A stretch of 64,000 bases of DNA from Nisaea acidiphila (GTDB taxonomy: Bacteria; Pseudomonadota; Alphaproteobacteria; Thalassobaculales; Thalassobaculaceae), in contig NZ_CP102480.1 of NCBI RefSeq assembly GCF_024662015.1, positions 1,522,501 to 1,586,500 of the forward strand. The letters are read 5' to 3'. Position 1 is the stretch's first letter. Every line of letters begins with the position of its first letter. A program made the position numbers and the translations under genes. This document shows positions 7,663-16,646 of the stretch, in pieces. The notes under the pieces were generated by a model that saw only the letters and a list, made by a program, of their open reading frames with translations, ran no database searches and was not told the origin of the DNA.

Positions 7663-9147
7663 CTACCCCCCGAGCGCCTTGATCCGCTGCTCAAGCATGC
7701 CGCGCGCCGGTGCGTTCGGTCCCATTTTTTCCAGCAGGGCCGACCACAAGCGCTTCGCGGTTGCAGCATCGCCTTCGTGGGCGGCGACGAGGCCGCCGTA
7801 GAACAGGCCGTCCGGGCTGTCCGGCGCAATCTTGCGGATATGACCGACCAGTTCGACGAACGCGCCGGTGATGCCGCTTTCCGGGGTTCCCGGCGGGAAC
7901 AGAGCCCGGGCATAGTTCAGCTGGAGCTGCAGATCCTCCGGCGCCAGCCGGGCCGCGTTCGCGTGCGCCTTCAGCGCGTCCTCGCTCCGGCCAAGCACGT
8001 CATAGGCACGGGCGAGACGGGTCCAACCCTCAAGATCGTCGGGTTCCTCCTCAAGCCTGCCCGCCAGCCGCTCGACCATGGACTGGATCATCGCCGAACG
8101 ATCCTCCGCGCTCATATCCTGCGCCGCCTCGACATCCTCTCGGGTCGGTCCCGGCGCGGAGGCGGTCGGCGCACGCGCCGCGTCCATCGGCGCCGGCCGC
8201 GGATTTTTCTCGGCCTCGGCCGCGCGCAGGGCCGCGACGTCGATCCCGGCTTCCGTGCCGACATCGTCGATCCGCTGGGTGACCAGTGCTTCCCACGGCG
8301 CGCCGGGCGGGGTATCCGCCTCCAGCGCGATCCACCATTTCAGCGCCCCGACCAGATCCGCCGCCTGGCTGCGGGCCAAGCCGAGATAATAGCGAGAACG
8401 CGGCTCCTCCGGCTGAGCAAGGTTGACCGCGCGGAAATCATCGACCGCACCGGGCGGAACCATGCCATCGGCCGCCAGGACCAGCGCCTCTCCCCGGGCC
8501 GCGCGGAGCTGCAGATTGTCGGGAACGAGCTCGATCGCCTTGCCATAGGCCGAGACCGCATCCCGATACCGCTCGGTGACCATGTAGGAGCGCCCGAGCA
8601 GTGCCCAGCCATCCGCATCCTGCGGGTTGGCCTTCAGCTTCTCCTCAAGACCGCTGACCATGTCGGAGACGCCGGGCTGCGCGGCGGCGGATTGCGGCGC
8701 GGCGGCCGGCTGCGCGCTCCGGGCCAGCGGCGCGGTACCCGCGCCGTCCGTCCGCAACGCGAGCGGCCGGTCCGGCATGCCGGGACGGCCGACGGAGACA
8801 TAGCTCAACAGAGCTCCGGCCGGCAGAAAGAAGATCACCAGGACCGCGGCGGCAAGACGGCGTTTGCGGATGGCGGCCGCCGAACCGACAGCACTTTCCT
8901 CGTCCCCGGAAGCCGCCGCCAGCATGCGGCGCTGCACTTCGATCTTCGCCGCCTCGAAATCCTCGTTTGCGAGCCGTCCGGCCTCGAGATCGCGTTCCAG
9001 TTCCTTCAGCTGGTCGCGATACACCGCGAGGGCCTCATCGGACTCTGGTCCGCTCTCACTCTCATCGGCGCTGGCCGAAAGAACCGGCCAGAGCAGCAGC
9101 AGAATGGTACCGAATGTCAGAACTCCGGCGACAACCCAAAATACCAT
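7663..9147 (-). CDS. ccmI: Cytochrome c maturation protein CcmI (apocytochrome c chaperone)
   Basis: A 494-residue protein. One membrane segment at residues 1-24 is followed by a cytoplasmic loop with 'YRDQLKELERDLEAGRLANEDFE', the CcmI/CycH N-terminal signature. A second membrane segment lies around 110-130, and a periplasmic region carries TPRs ('GWALLGRSYMVTERYRDAVSAY', 'GWTRLARAYDVLGRSEDALKA'). CcmI binds apocytochrome C termini and passes them to the CcmF/CcmH haem lyase. Its ATG overlaps the ccmH stop (ATGA), showing translational coupling. It is the last gene of the ccm run. Confidence 0.93.
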   Translation of the reverse strand: MVFWVVAGVLTFGTILLLLWPVLSASADESESGPESDEALAVYRDQLKELERDLEAGRLANEDFEAAKIEVQRRMLAAASGDEESAVGSAAAIRKRRLAAAVLVIFFLPAGALLSYVSVGRPGMPDRPLALRTDGAGTAPLARSAQPAAAPQSAAAQPGVSDMVSGLEEKLKANPQDADGWALLGRSYMVTERYRDAVSAYGKAIELVPDNLQLRAARGEALVLAADGMVPPGAVDDFRAVNLAQPEEPRSRYYLGLARSQAADLVGALKWWIALEADTPPGAPWEALVTQRIDDVGTEAGIDVAALRAAEAEKNPRPAPMDAARAPTASAPGPTREDVEAAQDMSAEDRSAMIQSMVERLAGRLEEEPDDLEGWTRLARAYDVLGRSEDALKAHANAARLAPEDLQLQLNYARALFPPGTPESGITGAFVELVGHIRKIAPDSPDGLFYGGLVAAHEGDAATAKRLWSALLEKMGPNAPARGMLEQRIKALGG

Positions 9148-9629
9148 CAGGCTTTCCCGTCCTGCTCTTCGAGAAGGGCTTCAACACGCCGCTTTTCCTC
9201 GTCGCTCAACGGCGCCGGGGCGACACTTGCGGTATCGCTACCGCGACGGCGCAGCAGAAAGATGGCAACGCCGATCGCTCCGAGCAGGCCCACCGCGAGC
9301 GGCCCGTACCAGAGCACATAGGTCGACATCTTCACCGGCGGCTTCAGCAGCACGAAATCGCCATAACGCTCGACCAGGAACTCCTTGATCTCGGCATCGT
9401 CGTCACCGGCCACGATACGCTCGCGCAGCAGCACGCGCAGATCGCGCGCCAGCCCCGCATTGCTGTCGTCGATCGACTGATTCTGGCACACGAGGCAGCG
9501 GATTTCCTTGCTGAGTTCCCGTGCGCGCGCTTCCTGAGCCGGATCCTCCAGCATCTCCGAGGGATTCACGGCCAGGGCGGGAAGCGCCAACCCGCAAAGA
9601 AAGAGAGCGAGAACAAGATTGCGCATCAT
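9147..9629 (-). CDS. ccmH: Cytochrome c maturation thioredoxin-like protein CcmH
   Basis: A 160-residue protein with a signal peptide (MRNLVLALFLCGLALPALA) and the redox motif 'RCLVCQNQSIDDSNAGLARD', the LRCxxC signature of CcmH. A C-terminal membrane anchor follows ('WYGPLAVGLLGAIGVAIFLL'). It reduces the apocytochrome CXXCH thiols together with CcmG before haem ligation. The start at 9629 (MMRNL) overlaps the ccmG stop by four bases; 9626 is an equally possible start. A longer upstream frame reaching 9947 runs inside ccmG and is not coding. The length fits the short CcmH type, with CcmI as a separate gene. Confidence 0.93.
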   Translation of the reverse strand: MMRNLVLALFLCGLALPALAVNPSEMLEDPAQEARARELSKEIRCLVCQNQSIDDSNAGLARDLRVLLRERIVAGDDDAEIKEFLVERYGDFVLLKPPVKMSTYVLWYGPLAVGLLGAIGVAIFLLRRRGSDTASVAPAPLSDEEKRRVEALLEEQDGKA

Positions 9630-10171
9630 CCCTCTCCCCTTCGCAACTGCTCGACCATCGGCAGGATCGTGTCCTTCAGCGCCTTCCCGGTCAGCGGACC
9701 CACATGGCGGTAGCGGATATGGCCGCCGGCATCGACGACATAGGTCTCCGGCACGCCATAGACTCCCCAGTCGATCGCCGCGCGGCCGTCGGCATCGACG
9801 CCGATGCGTCCGAACGGATCGCCGAGCTCGCGCAGCCAGCCGATCGCGGCATCGGGCCGGTCCTTGTAATTGATCCCCACCAGCGGAACGGCGCCCTCCG
9901 CGGAGAGGCGCATCAGGATCGGATGCTCGGCCCGGCAGGGACCGCACCAGGAGGCGAAGAAATTCACCAGTTTGACCCCGCCCTTGAGATCCGCGGGCGC
10001 GACGCCGGGCTTGCTTTGCAGCAGCGCCGGCAGGTCATGCCCCGGGGCCGGTTTGTCGATCATTACGGACGGCAGGATGCGCGGGTCCTTCTTGGTCAGG
10101 ATCGGCACGGTGAAATATCCGGCGATCACCGCGAAGATCAGCAGCGGCAGCAGATAGAGCAATCGGGACAT
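9626..10171 (-). CDS. ccmG: Thiol:disulfide interchange protein CcmG/DsbE
   Basis: A 181-residue membrane-anchored thioredoxin. Residues 5-25 form the signal anchor and the active site is W75-C-G-P-C79 in 'NFFASWCGPCRAEHP'. 'GVYGVPETYVVD' supplies the conserved cis-proline and the acidic patch typical of CcmG. It keeps CcmH and apocytochrome cysteines reduced in the periplasm. It lies one base after ccmF and overlaps ccmH. Confidence 0.93.
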   Translation of the reverse strand: MSRLLYLLPLLIFAVIAGYFTVPILTKKDPRILPSVMIDKPAPGHDLPALLQSKPGVAPADLKGGVKLVNFFASWCGPCRAEHPILMRLSAEGAVPLVGINYKDRPDAAIGWLRELGDPFGRIGVDADGRAAIDWGVYGVPETYVVDAGGHIRYRHVGPLTGKALKDTILPMVEQLRRGEG

Positions 10172-10172
10172 G

Positions 10173-12167
10173 TCAGTCGGCCCCTTCCGCCACGGCCGGG
10201 CCGCCCGGACGCCGCGTCGAGCGCTTTGGCGCGCCGACCCTGAGGCGCCGGTCCGAAAGCGAGAACAGCCCGCCGATCACCATCATGAGAGCACCGACCC
10301 AGATCCATGGAACCAGAGGCTTCACCCAGACCCGGACGATAATGCCCTGGGCCGCACTGCCCTCGCCGATCGCGACATAGAGGTCGCCAGCGATACCGGA
10401 GCGGATCGCCGCCTCCGTCGTCGGCATCTGCTGCACCGGATAGAGCCGGCGTTCCGGGTGCAGGACCGCGAAAGGCGCGCCGTTCTTGCTGACGCTCAGG
10501 GTCGCGGTATCGGCGAAATAGTTCGGTCCCTGAGTCCGGTCGACGCTCTCCAGCACCAGCTCGTACTGGCCGAGGCTCAGGGTATCCCCGGGCTTGGAAT
10601 TGACCACGAGCTCGCGGGTCCAGTTGGTCTCCCCGGTGGCGCCGCAGATGAAGATGGCAATGCCGATATGGGCGAGGCTCATGCCATAGGCCGCGCCCGG
10701 CAAGCTGAAGACACGGCGCAGACTGTCGGTCAGCGGCACGCGGAACAGGCGGATGCGTTCGGCCAGCTCCGTCACCACGCCGCCGGCGACCCAGGCGGCG
10801 AAACCGAAGCCGAGAACGGGCGCCAGCGGCGCATCGTCCGCAAGTACGAAGATCCCGCCCGCGACGACCACCGTGAAGAGCGCGCTCACCCAGAGCTTCT
10901 CGATCGCAACGCGGAGATTCCCGCGCTTCCAGGGCAGCAGCGGGCCGATCGCCAGCAGGACCAGAAGCGGAATCATCACCGGCACGAAGGTCGCGTTGAA
11001 GAACGGCGCCCCGACCGAGACCTTGTCACCGGTCATGGCGTCCAGGAAGAGCGGATAGAGCGTGCCGATGAAGACCGTCGCCGTCGCCACGCTGAGGATC
11101 AGGTTGTTCAGCACCAGCCCGCCCTCGCGGCTGACCGGCGCGAAGAGCCCGCTCGCCTTCAGCGCCGGTGCGCGGACCGCGAACAGGGTCAGCGAGCCGC
11201 CGACCGCGACGATCAGGATGCCGAGAATATAGAGCCCGCGCTCCGGGTCGACGGCGAAGGCATGCACCGAGGTGAGAATGCCGGACCTGACCAGGAAGGT
11301 GCCCATCAAGCTGAGCGAGAAGGTTATGATCGCGAGCAGGATGGTCCAGGCCTTCAGCGCGTCCCGCTTCTCCACCACGATGGCCGAATGCAGCAGCGCG
11401 GTGCCGGCGAGCCAGGGCATGAAGCTGGCATTCTCCACCGGGTCCCAGAACCACCAGCCGCCCCAGCCAAGCTCGTAATAGGCCCACCAGCTGCCAAGCG
11501 TGATGCCGGCGGTAAGGAAGGTCCATGCAGCGAGTGTCCAGGGCCGCACCCAGCGCGCCCAGGCCGGATCGACCTTGCCCTCGATCAGCGCCGCCATGGC
11601 GAAGGAGAAGGCGAGCGAGAAGCCGACATAGCCGACATAGAGCATGGGCGGATGGAACGCGAGGCCCGGATCCTGCAGCAGCGGATTGAGGTCGCGGCCG
11701 TCGAGCGGCGCCGGATCGAGCCGCTCGAACGGGTTCGAGGTCAGCAGGATGAAACCAAGGAAAGCCAGCCCGATCAGGCCCTGGATCGAGATCACGCGGG
11801 CCTTCAGACTTTCCGGAAGCTGACGCCCGAAGGCGGCGACCGCGAATCCGAACAGCGCCAGGATCAGAACCCAGAACAGCATCGAGCCCTCGTGGTTCCC
11901 CCAGACGCCAGAGATCTTGTAAAGCAGCGGCTTCAGGCTGTGCGAATTCTCGGCGACGTTGGAGACAGAGAAATCCGAGGTGACGAAGGCATGGGTCAGC
12001 GCGCCGAAGGAAATCGCGATGCAGAGGAACTGCGCCGAGGCGGCTGGCGCCGCAAATCCCATCAGCGCCGGATCGCGCCGGGCCGCACCATAGAGCGGGA
12101 CCACGGTCTGCGCCAGAGCGACAAAGAAGGCGAGCGCGAGGGCGTAATGGCCGATTTCAGCGATCAT
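10173..12167 (-). CDS. ccmF: Cytochrome c haem lyase subunit CcmF
   Basis: A 664-residue polytopic membrane protein, the usual CcmF length. The tryptophan-rich WWD motif is 'WGGWWFWDPVENASFMPW', and the neighbouring 'NHEGSMLFWVLILALFG' and 'GTFLVRSGILTSVHAFA' segments are strongly conserved in the family. CcmF takes haem from holo-CcmE and ligates it to the apocytochrome with CcmH and CcmI. The start overlaps the ccmE stop by four bases. Confidence 0.96.
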   Translation of the reverse strand: MIAEIGHYALALAFFVALAQTVVPLYGAARRDPALMGFAAPAASAQFLCIAISFGALTHAFVTSDFSVSNVAENSHSLKPLLYKISGVWGNHEGSMLFWVLILALFGFAVAAFGRQLPESLKARVISIQGLIGLAFLGFILLTSNPFERLDPAPLDGRDLNPLLQDPGLAFHPPMLYVGYVGFSLAFSFAMAALIEGKVDPAWARWVRPWTLAAWTFLTAGITLGSWWAYYELGWGGWWFWDPVENASFMPWLAGTALLHSAIVVEKRDALKAWTILLAIITFSLSLMGTFLVRSGILTSVHAFAVDPERGLYILGILIVAVGGSLTLFAVRAPALKASGLFAPVSREGGLVLNNLILSVATATVFIGTLYPLFLDAMTGDKVSVGAPFFNATFVPVMIPLLVLLAIGPLLPWKRGNLRVAIEKLWVSALFTVVVAGGIFVLADDAPLAPVLGFGFAAWVAGGVVTELAERIRLFRVPLTDSLRRVFSLPGAAYGMSLAHIGIAIFICGATGETNWTRELVVNSKPGDTLSLGQYELVLESVDRTQGPNYFADTATLSVSKNGAPFAVLHPERRLYPVQQMPTTEAAIRSGIAGDLYVAIGEGSAAQGIIVRVWVKPLVPWIWVGALMMVIGGLFSLSDRRLRVGAPKRSTRRPGGPAVAEGAD

Positions 12168-12610
12168 TGGTTTTCCGTCGCATGCTGCCAGCGGCCGGAC
12201 TTCTTCAGTGCGTCGGCGACTTCGCGCGGCATGTAATTCTCGTCATGCTTGGCGAGCACCTCGCTCGCGGTGAAGACCCCGCTGGCGAACTTACCTTCCG
12301 CGACCACGCCCTGCCCTTCGCGGAACAGGTCCGGCAGGGCGCCGCGATAAACCACCTTCACGGAATGTTCGAGGTCGGTGACGGTGAATTCCGTCCTGAG
12401 CCCGTTCTCAAAGCTCGCGACGCTGTCTTCGGCCACCAGACCGCCAATGCGGATGCGCCGGTCCGGACCGATTTCCTTGGCCTGCAATTCTGTCGGACTG
12501 AAGAAGAACACAAGATTCTCCTCGAACGCGGTCAGCACGAGGGCTACCGCGGCACCGAGCATGGTGAGGCCGATCAGCACGATCGACAGGCGGCGTCTCT
12601 TAGGCGTCAT
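12164..12610 (-). CDS. ccmE: Periplasmic haem chaperone CcmE
   Basis: A 148-residue protein with an N-terminal membrane anchor (residues 9-28) and an OB-fold domain. The haem-attachment site is H122 in 'LAKHDENYMP', with Y126 as the usual axial ligand (HxxxY). It receives haem from CcmC and hands it to CcmF. It overlaps ccmD by 11 bases and ccmF by four, so translation is coupled. Confidence 0.96.
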   Translation of the reverse strand: MTPKRRRLSIVLIGLTMLGAAVALVLTAFEENLVFFFSPTELQAKEIGPDRRIRIGGLVAEDSVASFENGLRTEFTVTDLEHSVKVVYRGALPDLFREGQGVVAEGKFASGVFTASEVLAKHDENYMPREVADALKKSGRWQHATENQ

Positions 12611-12812
12611 CGGCCACTTCCTCCGTGGTCGCGCGGGGGCGGCGCTGCCGGCGCCCGCCGACCCGCTCTTCCAGCGCGTTCAGTTCACGCTCCCGCGCAC
12701 GCATGGCGCTGACCGAAGCGATCAGCATGCCGACCAGAACGACAAGGACGACGGCATAGGACGACCAGACATAGGTCGCGTATCCGCCCATTTCGAGAAA
12801 GTCCTGAATCAC
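12600..12812 (-). CDS. ccmD: Haem exporter accessory protein CcmD
   Basis: A 70-residue single-span membrane protein: 'MGGYATYVWSSYAVVLVVLV' at residues 8-27, then a basic cytoplasmic tail with 'RARERELNALEERV'. The 'GGYxxYVWxSY' start is the CcmD hallmark. It helps release holo-CcmE from the CcmABC complex. The C-terminal tail is slightly longer than in many homologues. Confidence 0.92.
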   Translation of the reverse strand: MIQDFLEMGGYATYVWSSYAVVLVVLVGMLIASVSAMRARERELNALEERVGGRRQRRPRATTEEVADDA

Positions 12813-12843
12813 CCAGCTCCGCGTCTATCCGGCGTATCTGTTA

Positions 12844-12860
12844 TTTAGAACAATTCCAGA
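12844..12860. promoter_or_regulatory. Possible iron-control (Irr/ICE-like) element before ccmD
   Basis: The sequence TTTAGAACAATTCCAGA is an imperfect inverted repeat close to the TTTAGAA..TTCTAAA element bound by Irr in alphaproteobacteria. The left half is perfect and the right half has two mismatches. It lies in the only sizeable gap of the ccmCDEFGHI stretch, 32 bases upstream of ccmD. It may be coincidental. Confidence 0.25.
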
Positions 12861-12887
12861 CCCATTCAAAGCGACCGAGCGTCGCGC

Positions 12888-13613
12888 TTACGCCGGATCC
12901 GAAAGACGCAGCAGCCGGATCCGCCGCGCCGTCAGTTCGCCGCGCATGCGCACGATGAGCAGATAGAAGAAGTAGAGTTGAAACGCCGCTGCCATCAGCA
13001 GCAACGGCAGCAGCATCGAGGGGTCGATCGCCGGCCCGTCCATCCGTGCCACGCTCGCCGGCTGGTGAAGCGTGTTCCACCAGTCGACCGAAAACTTGAT
13101 GATCGGAACGTTCACCGCGCCAACCAGCAGCAGGATCGCCCCGGCTTTAGAGCCGCGCTCGGGATCGTCGAAAGCGTTCACCAGCGCGATATAGCCGAGA
13201 TAAAGAAAGAACAGGATCAACACCGAGGTCAGCCTTGCATCCCAGACCCACCAGGTGCCCCACATGGGCTGGCCCCAGAGCGATCCGGTGACCAGCGCCA
13301 TCAGCGTGAAACCGGCTCCGACCGGGGCCGCCGCCTGTGCCGCCACGTCCGCCAGCGGATGTTTCCAGATCAGGAAGCTGGCCGCCGCGAAAGCCATGAA
13401 GACGTAGACGAACATCGCCATCCACGCGGACGGGACATGGACATACATGATCCGCACCGTCTCGCCCTGCTGGTAGTCAGCCGGCGAGTCGATGAGCCCG
13501 TAATAGAGCCCGGCGGCACCGGTTGCGAGCCCGAGCGCCATAATCCATGGCTGCAAGCGGGCGGCAAACCGCATGAAGCGGGCCGGATTGGCAAACCAGT
13601 GAAACCAGTTCAT
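12888..13613 (-). CDS. ccmC: Haem transporter/handling protein CcmC
   Basis: A 241-residue protein with six membrane segments. The WWD motif reads 'WGTWWVWDARLTSVLILFF', and the flanking histidines are in 'RIMYVHVPSAW' and 'WWNTLHQPASV', the two haem ligands of CcmC. It presents haem to CcmE on the periplasmic face. The start MNWFHW at 13613 is preferred; an upstream ATG at 13670 adds 19 charged residues not seen in homologues. Confidence 0.95.
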   Translation of the reverse strand: MNWFHWFANPARFMRFAARLQPWIMALGLATGAAGLYYGLIDSPADYQQGETVRIMYVHVPSAWMAMFVYVFMAFAAASFLIWKHPLADVAAQAAAPVGAGFTLMALVTGSLWGQPMWGTWWVWDARLTSVLILFFLYLGYIALVNAFDDPERGSKAGAILLLVGAVNVPIIKFSVDWWNTLHQPASVARMDGPAIDPSMLLPLLLMAAAFQLYFFYLLIVRMRGELTARRIRLLRLSDPA

Positions 13614-13683
13614 CCGCGCATGATCTCCCGTTACCGGTCTTTTCCGACCGTTTCGTCCCTTGAACACCAAAGGGCGCGAAACT

Positions 13684-14349
13684 TCAACTGACAGCCTGTC
13701 GCAAGGCCGCCGCCGTCGCCCAGGGCGCGAGTGGCAGCGTGGCGAGCAGCATGGCGCCGATGATCAGCAATTGCGCCTCGGAGGATTGCCCTGTCACCGC
13801 CGCCTCGATCGCCGAGACCCCGAAAATCAGCAGAGGGATCGTGAGCGGCAATACGAGCAACGCCACCAGGGCCCCTGCCCTGCGCGCGCCCAGCACCAGA
13901 GCCGCGCCGATCCCCCCGATCAGGCTCAGCACCGGCGTGCCGAGCGCCATGGTCGCGAGCAGCACCGGGAACGCTTCCGTCTGCATGTTCATGAAGAGCC
14001 CCAGCAGCGGTGCGATCACCAGCATCGGCAAGCCGGTGGTCAGCCAGTGCGCGAGGCATTTCGCCAGCACCAGAAGCTCCAGCGGTGCCGGCGTCAACAA
14101 CAGCAGCTCCAGCGTCCCGTCGTCATAGTCCGACTGGAACATCCGGTCGAGCGAGAGCATCGCCGCAAGCAGCGCCGCGACCCAGACGATACCGGCCGAA
14201 ATCCGCTCCAACACACCCGGCTCAGGTCCGACGCCAAGCGGAAAGAGGGTCACGACGATGACGAAGAACATCAGCGCCATGGCAGCGTCGCTGCCCTGAC
14301 GAAGCGCGAGCGAAAGATCGCGGCGGACGATGGCGAGGAATGCGTTCAT
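13684..14349 (-). CDS. ccmB: Haem exporter membrane subunit CcmB
   Basis: A 221-residue polytopic protein starting 'MNAFLAIVRRDLSLALRQGS' and containing 'DRMFQSDYDDGTLELLLLTP', both typical of CcmB. It forms the membrane part of the CcmAB ATPase complex, which acts with CcmC and D to release holo-CcmE. The start at 14349 lies 10 bases after the ccmA stop; an upstream ATG at 14394 would run inside ccmA. Confidence 0.95.
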   Translation of the reverse strand: MNAFLAIVRRDLSLALRQGSDAAMALMFFVIVVTLFPLGVGPEPGVLERISAGIVWVAALLAAMLSLDRMFQSDYDDGTLELLLLTPAPLELLVLAKCLAHWLTTGLPMLVIAPLLGLFMNMQTEAFPVLLATMALGTPVLSLIGGIGAALVLGARRAGALVALLVLPLTIPLLIFGVSAIEAAVTGQSSEAQLLIIGAMLLATLPLAPWATAAALRQAVS

Positions 14350-14359
14350 CGGACCCGCC

Positions 14360-15046
14360 TCAAACCGCCGCGCCGAGCAAGGCGTCCGCCGCATCCAGCT
14401 CGGCCGGCCCGGGAGCGAAGGCGGACAGGTCGAGTTCGGTCACTCCGTCTCCCGTTTCAAATCGGATATGTGTCGCGGCGACAACCATGCCGCCACGCGC
14501 GCGATGCTCGGCGATCACTTCTTCCAAGGCAGCGACCCCGTTCGCGTCCAGCCCCACGGTCGGCTCGTCCAGGATCCAGAGCGGCGCCTCGCTGACCAGA
14601 AGACGGGACAGGGCAAGGCGCCTTTTCTGCCCGGAGGACAGGTAACGCGCCGGGAAGTCCGCCCGGTGAGAAATGCCGAACCGCTCCAGGGCCGCGCCGA
14701 CGCCGATCCCGGTGCCACCGCGCATTTCGCGCCAGAAAGTGAGCAGTTCCTCCGCGCTCATGGCCGGTTTCGCCGCGTCCGCGTGACCGACATAGTGCAG
14801 CCGCGCCGCGTGGGCGGCCGGATCGTCCGCAACTGTCGCGCCGTCCCAGGTCATGCCCCCCGCTTCCGCGCGCACCAGCGAGGCCATCACCCGGAGCAGA
14901 CTGGATTTGCCGCTGCCGTTCGGGCCTTTCAGGATCAGCACACCGCCGGCGCCAAGCGCGAAATCAAGCCGGTCGAACACGAGGCGCCCGCCCCTGCGGC
15001 AACGAAGGCCCGCGCCCTCGAAGCGGTGGTCGCCGAAATATTCCAT
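14360..15046 (-). CDS. ccmA: Cytochrome c maturation ATPase CcmA
   Basis: A 228-residue ABC ATPase with Walker A 'GPNGSGKSS', signature 'LSSGQKRRLAL', Walker B 'PLWILDEPTVGLD' and the CcmA-type 'HYVGHADAAKP' segment. The start is taken at MEYFGDHRF (15046); an ATG at 15079 is possible but adds a non-conserved stretch. It is the first gene of the ccm locus and the whole ccmABCDEFGHI set is collinear. Confidence 0.94.
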   Translation of the reverse strand: MEYFGDHRFEGAGLRCRRGGRLVFDRLDFALGAGGVLILKGPNGSGKSSLLRVMASLVRAEAGGMTWDGATVADDPAAHAARLHYVGHADAAKPAMSAEELLTFWREMRGGTGIGVGAALERFGISHRADFPARYLSSGQKRRLALSRLLVSEAPLWILDEPTVGLDANGVAALEEVIAEHRARGGMVVAATHIRFETGDGVTELDLSAFAPGPAELDAADALLGAAV

Positions 15047-15431
15047 GAAAGCAATGCCCTCGCGGCCTCTGACAGGCACACCATAGGGGAGCTTGCGGGC
15101 GGCCTCAACGCGTCAGCACGCCGCGCGTATTTTCCGAGAAGCGCGCAAAGAAAGCGGCGCCGGTCTGGGGGGAGGGGGGAGTGCGGCGCCGCTTTTCAAG
15201 TTTCCGGCCCTTAAAAGAGCCGGAGAAGGGGACCAGTTCTTGACGGAACGACCGCCAAGTCTGTTTACCGGGGACTGCCGGTATATGAAAAATATAGGAA
15301 GCAGATATGGCGATTTCGAGATCTGCAGGTGTATTTTTTCTATCCGTTCGCGAATGACCATCGCCAATCGCGGTTTTCTTTAACAGGCGCATGGTTCAAA
15401 TATAAAAAATCGTCTTCAAGGGAGTAGTAAA
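15047..15431. other. Divergent intergenic region between ccmA and the CoA-transferase gene
   Basis: 385 bases without a convincing gene. It holds a G-rich tract near 15165-15180, a short inverted repeat ACCGG/CCGGT (15267-15282) and an AT-rich end with TATAAA at 15401-15406, a plausible -10 box for the plus-strand gene starting at 15432. Both divergent promoters must lie here. No RNA gene was recognised. Confidence 0.5.
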
Positions 15432-16625
15432 TTGCCCGCGATTCATGCCTCCGATGCCCTTTCCCGCTTTACGGTTCTGGACCTGACGCGGGTCCGTTCC
15501 GGTCCGACCTGCGTGCGTCAGCTCGCCGATTGGGGCGCCAACGTGATCAAGATAGAACTGCCCGAGGCGATGGAGGCCGGGAACCAGCTCGGCGGGGCCC
15601 GCGAGGGCTCGGACTTCCAGAATCTCCACCGCAACAAGCGGGCGATGACGCTCAACCTGAAGGACCCGGAAGGCCTCGCGATCCTGAAGAAAATGGCGAA
15701 GAACGCGGACGTCATCGTCGAGAATTTCCGCCCAGACGTGAAACAGCGCCTCGGCATCGACTACGAGACCCTGGCGAAGGAGAATCCCGGCCTGGTCTAT
15801 GCCTCGATCTCCGGCTTCGGACAGGACGGCCCCTATGCCAAGCGGCCCGGCTTCGACCAGATCGCCCAGGGGATGGGCGGACTGATGTCGATCACCGGCG
15901 CGCCCGGCGAAGGCCCGATGCGGGTCGGCATTCCGGTGGCGGACCTGACCGCCGGCATCTTCGCCTCCCAGGGCATCATGCTGGCGCTGCTCGAGCGGGA
16001 AGCCTCCGGCAAGGGCCAGTGGGTCCATACCTCGCTGCTGCAGGCGCAGATCTTCATGCTCGATTTCCAGGCCTCGCGCTGGACCATGAGCGGTGAGGTC
16101 GCCAAGCAGGCCGGTAACAACCACCCAACCAGCATTCCGACCGGCGTCTTTAAGACCAGCGACGGCTATATGAACATCGCGGTCTCCGGCGAGAAGATCT
16201 GGACCCGCTTCTGCGAATCCATCGGCCGCTCCGACCTGCCGGAAAACCCGGATTACGGCACCGCGCCCAAACGGTCGGAGAACCGGGACACGCTGAACGC
16301 CATCATCCAGGACGTGATCCTGACCGAGACGACGAAGCACTGGGTCGATCTTTTCAACAAGGAAGGCGTCCCGGCCGGGCCGATCTACAATATCGACCAG
16401 ACCTTCGCCGACCCGCAGGTCAAGCATCTCGGCATGCAGAAAACCGTGCACTCGAACGACCTCGGCGATATAGATCTGGTCGCCCAGCCGATCACCCTCT
16501 CCCGCACGCCAAGCAAGTTTGTTGCCGCGCCACCCGCCTACGGGGAGCATACCGACGAGATTCTCGGCGAGCTCGGCATGAGCGCCGATGAAATCAAAAC
16601 CCTGCGTGACAAGCAGGTGATCTGA
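15432..16625 (+). CDS. CaiB/BaiF-family CoA-transferase
   Basis: A 397-residue family III CoA-transferase. It opens with 'FTVLDLTRVRSGPTCVRQLAD', has the CoA-binding 'NKRAMTLNLKDPEG' segment and the presumed catalytic aspartate D171 in 'GIPVADLTAGIFASQG'. The second domain includes 'WVDLFNKEGVPAGPIYNID'. The start is TTG at 15432 with AAGGGAG seven bases ahead. The enoyl-CoA hydratase-like gene follows after 21 bases, so the pair probably activates and processes a carboxylic acid as CoA thioester. The acid is unknown (carnitine, bile-acid, formyl and DMSP branches share the fold). Confidence 0.9.
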   Translation: MPAIHASDALSRFTVLDLTRVRSGPTCVRQLADWGANVIKIELPEAMEAGNQLGGAREGSDFQNLHRNKRAMTLNLKDPEGLAILKKMAKNADVIVENFRPDVKQRLGIDYETLAKENPGLVYASISGFGQDGPYAKRPGFDQIAQGMGGLMSITGAPGEGPMRVGIPVADLTAGIFASQGIMLALLEREASGKGQWVHTSLLQAQIFMLDFQASRWTMSGEVAKQAGNNHPTSIPTGVFKTSDGYMNIAVSGEKIWTRFCESIGRSDLPENPDYGTAPKRSENRDTLNAIIQDVILTETTKHWVDLFNKEGVPAGPIYNIDQTFADPQVKHLGMQKTVHSNDLGDIDLVAQPITLSRTPSKFVAAPPAYGEHTDEILGELGMSADEIKTLRDKQVI

Positions 16626-16646
16626 ACCGCAACCGGAAGCGAACCC

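Noticed and set aside
6691-9321. 876-codon open frame on the plus strand
   Set aside because: It runs antisense to the amino-acid importer ATPase gene and ccmI and crosses the intergenic promoter. Arg/Asp/His-rich composition, no motif.
9147-9947. Longer ccmH start inside ccmG
   Set aside because: The added N-terminal stretch is Arg/Gly-rich out-of-frame ccmG sequence. The signal peptide begins at 9629 or 9626.
10170-12236. 688-codon open frame on the plus strand
   Set aside because: Antisense to ccmF, whose WWD motif and topology are unmistakable.
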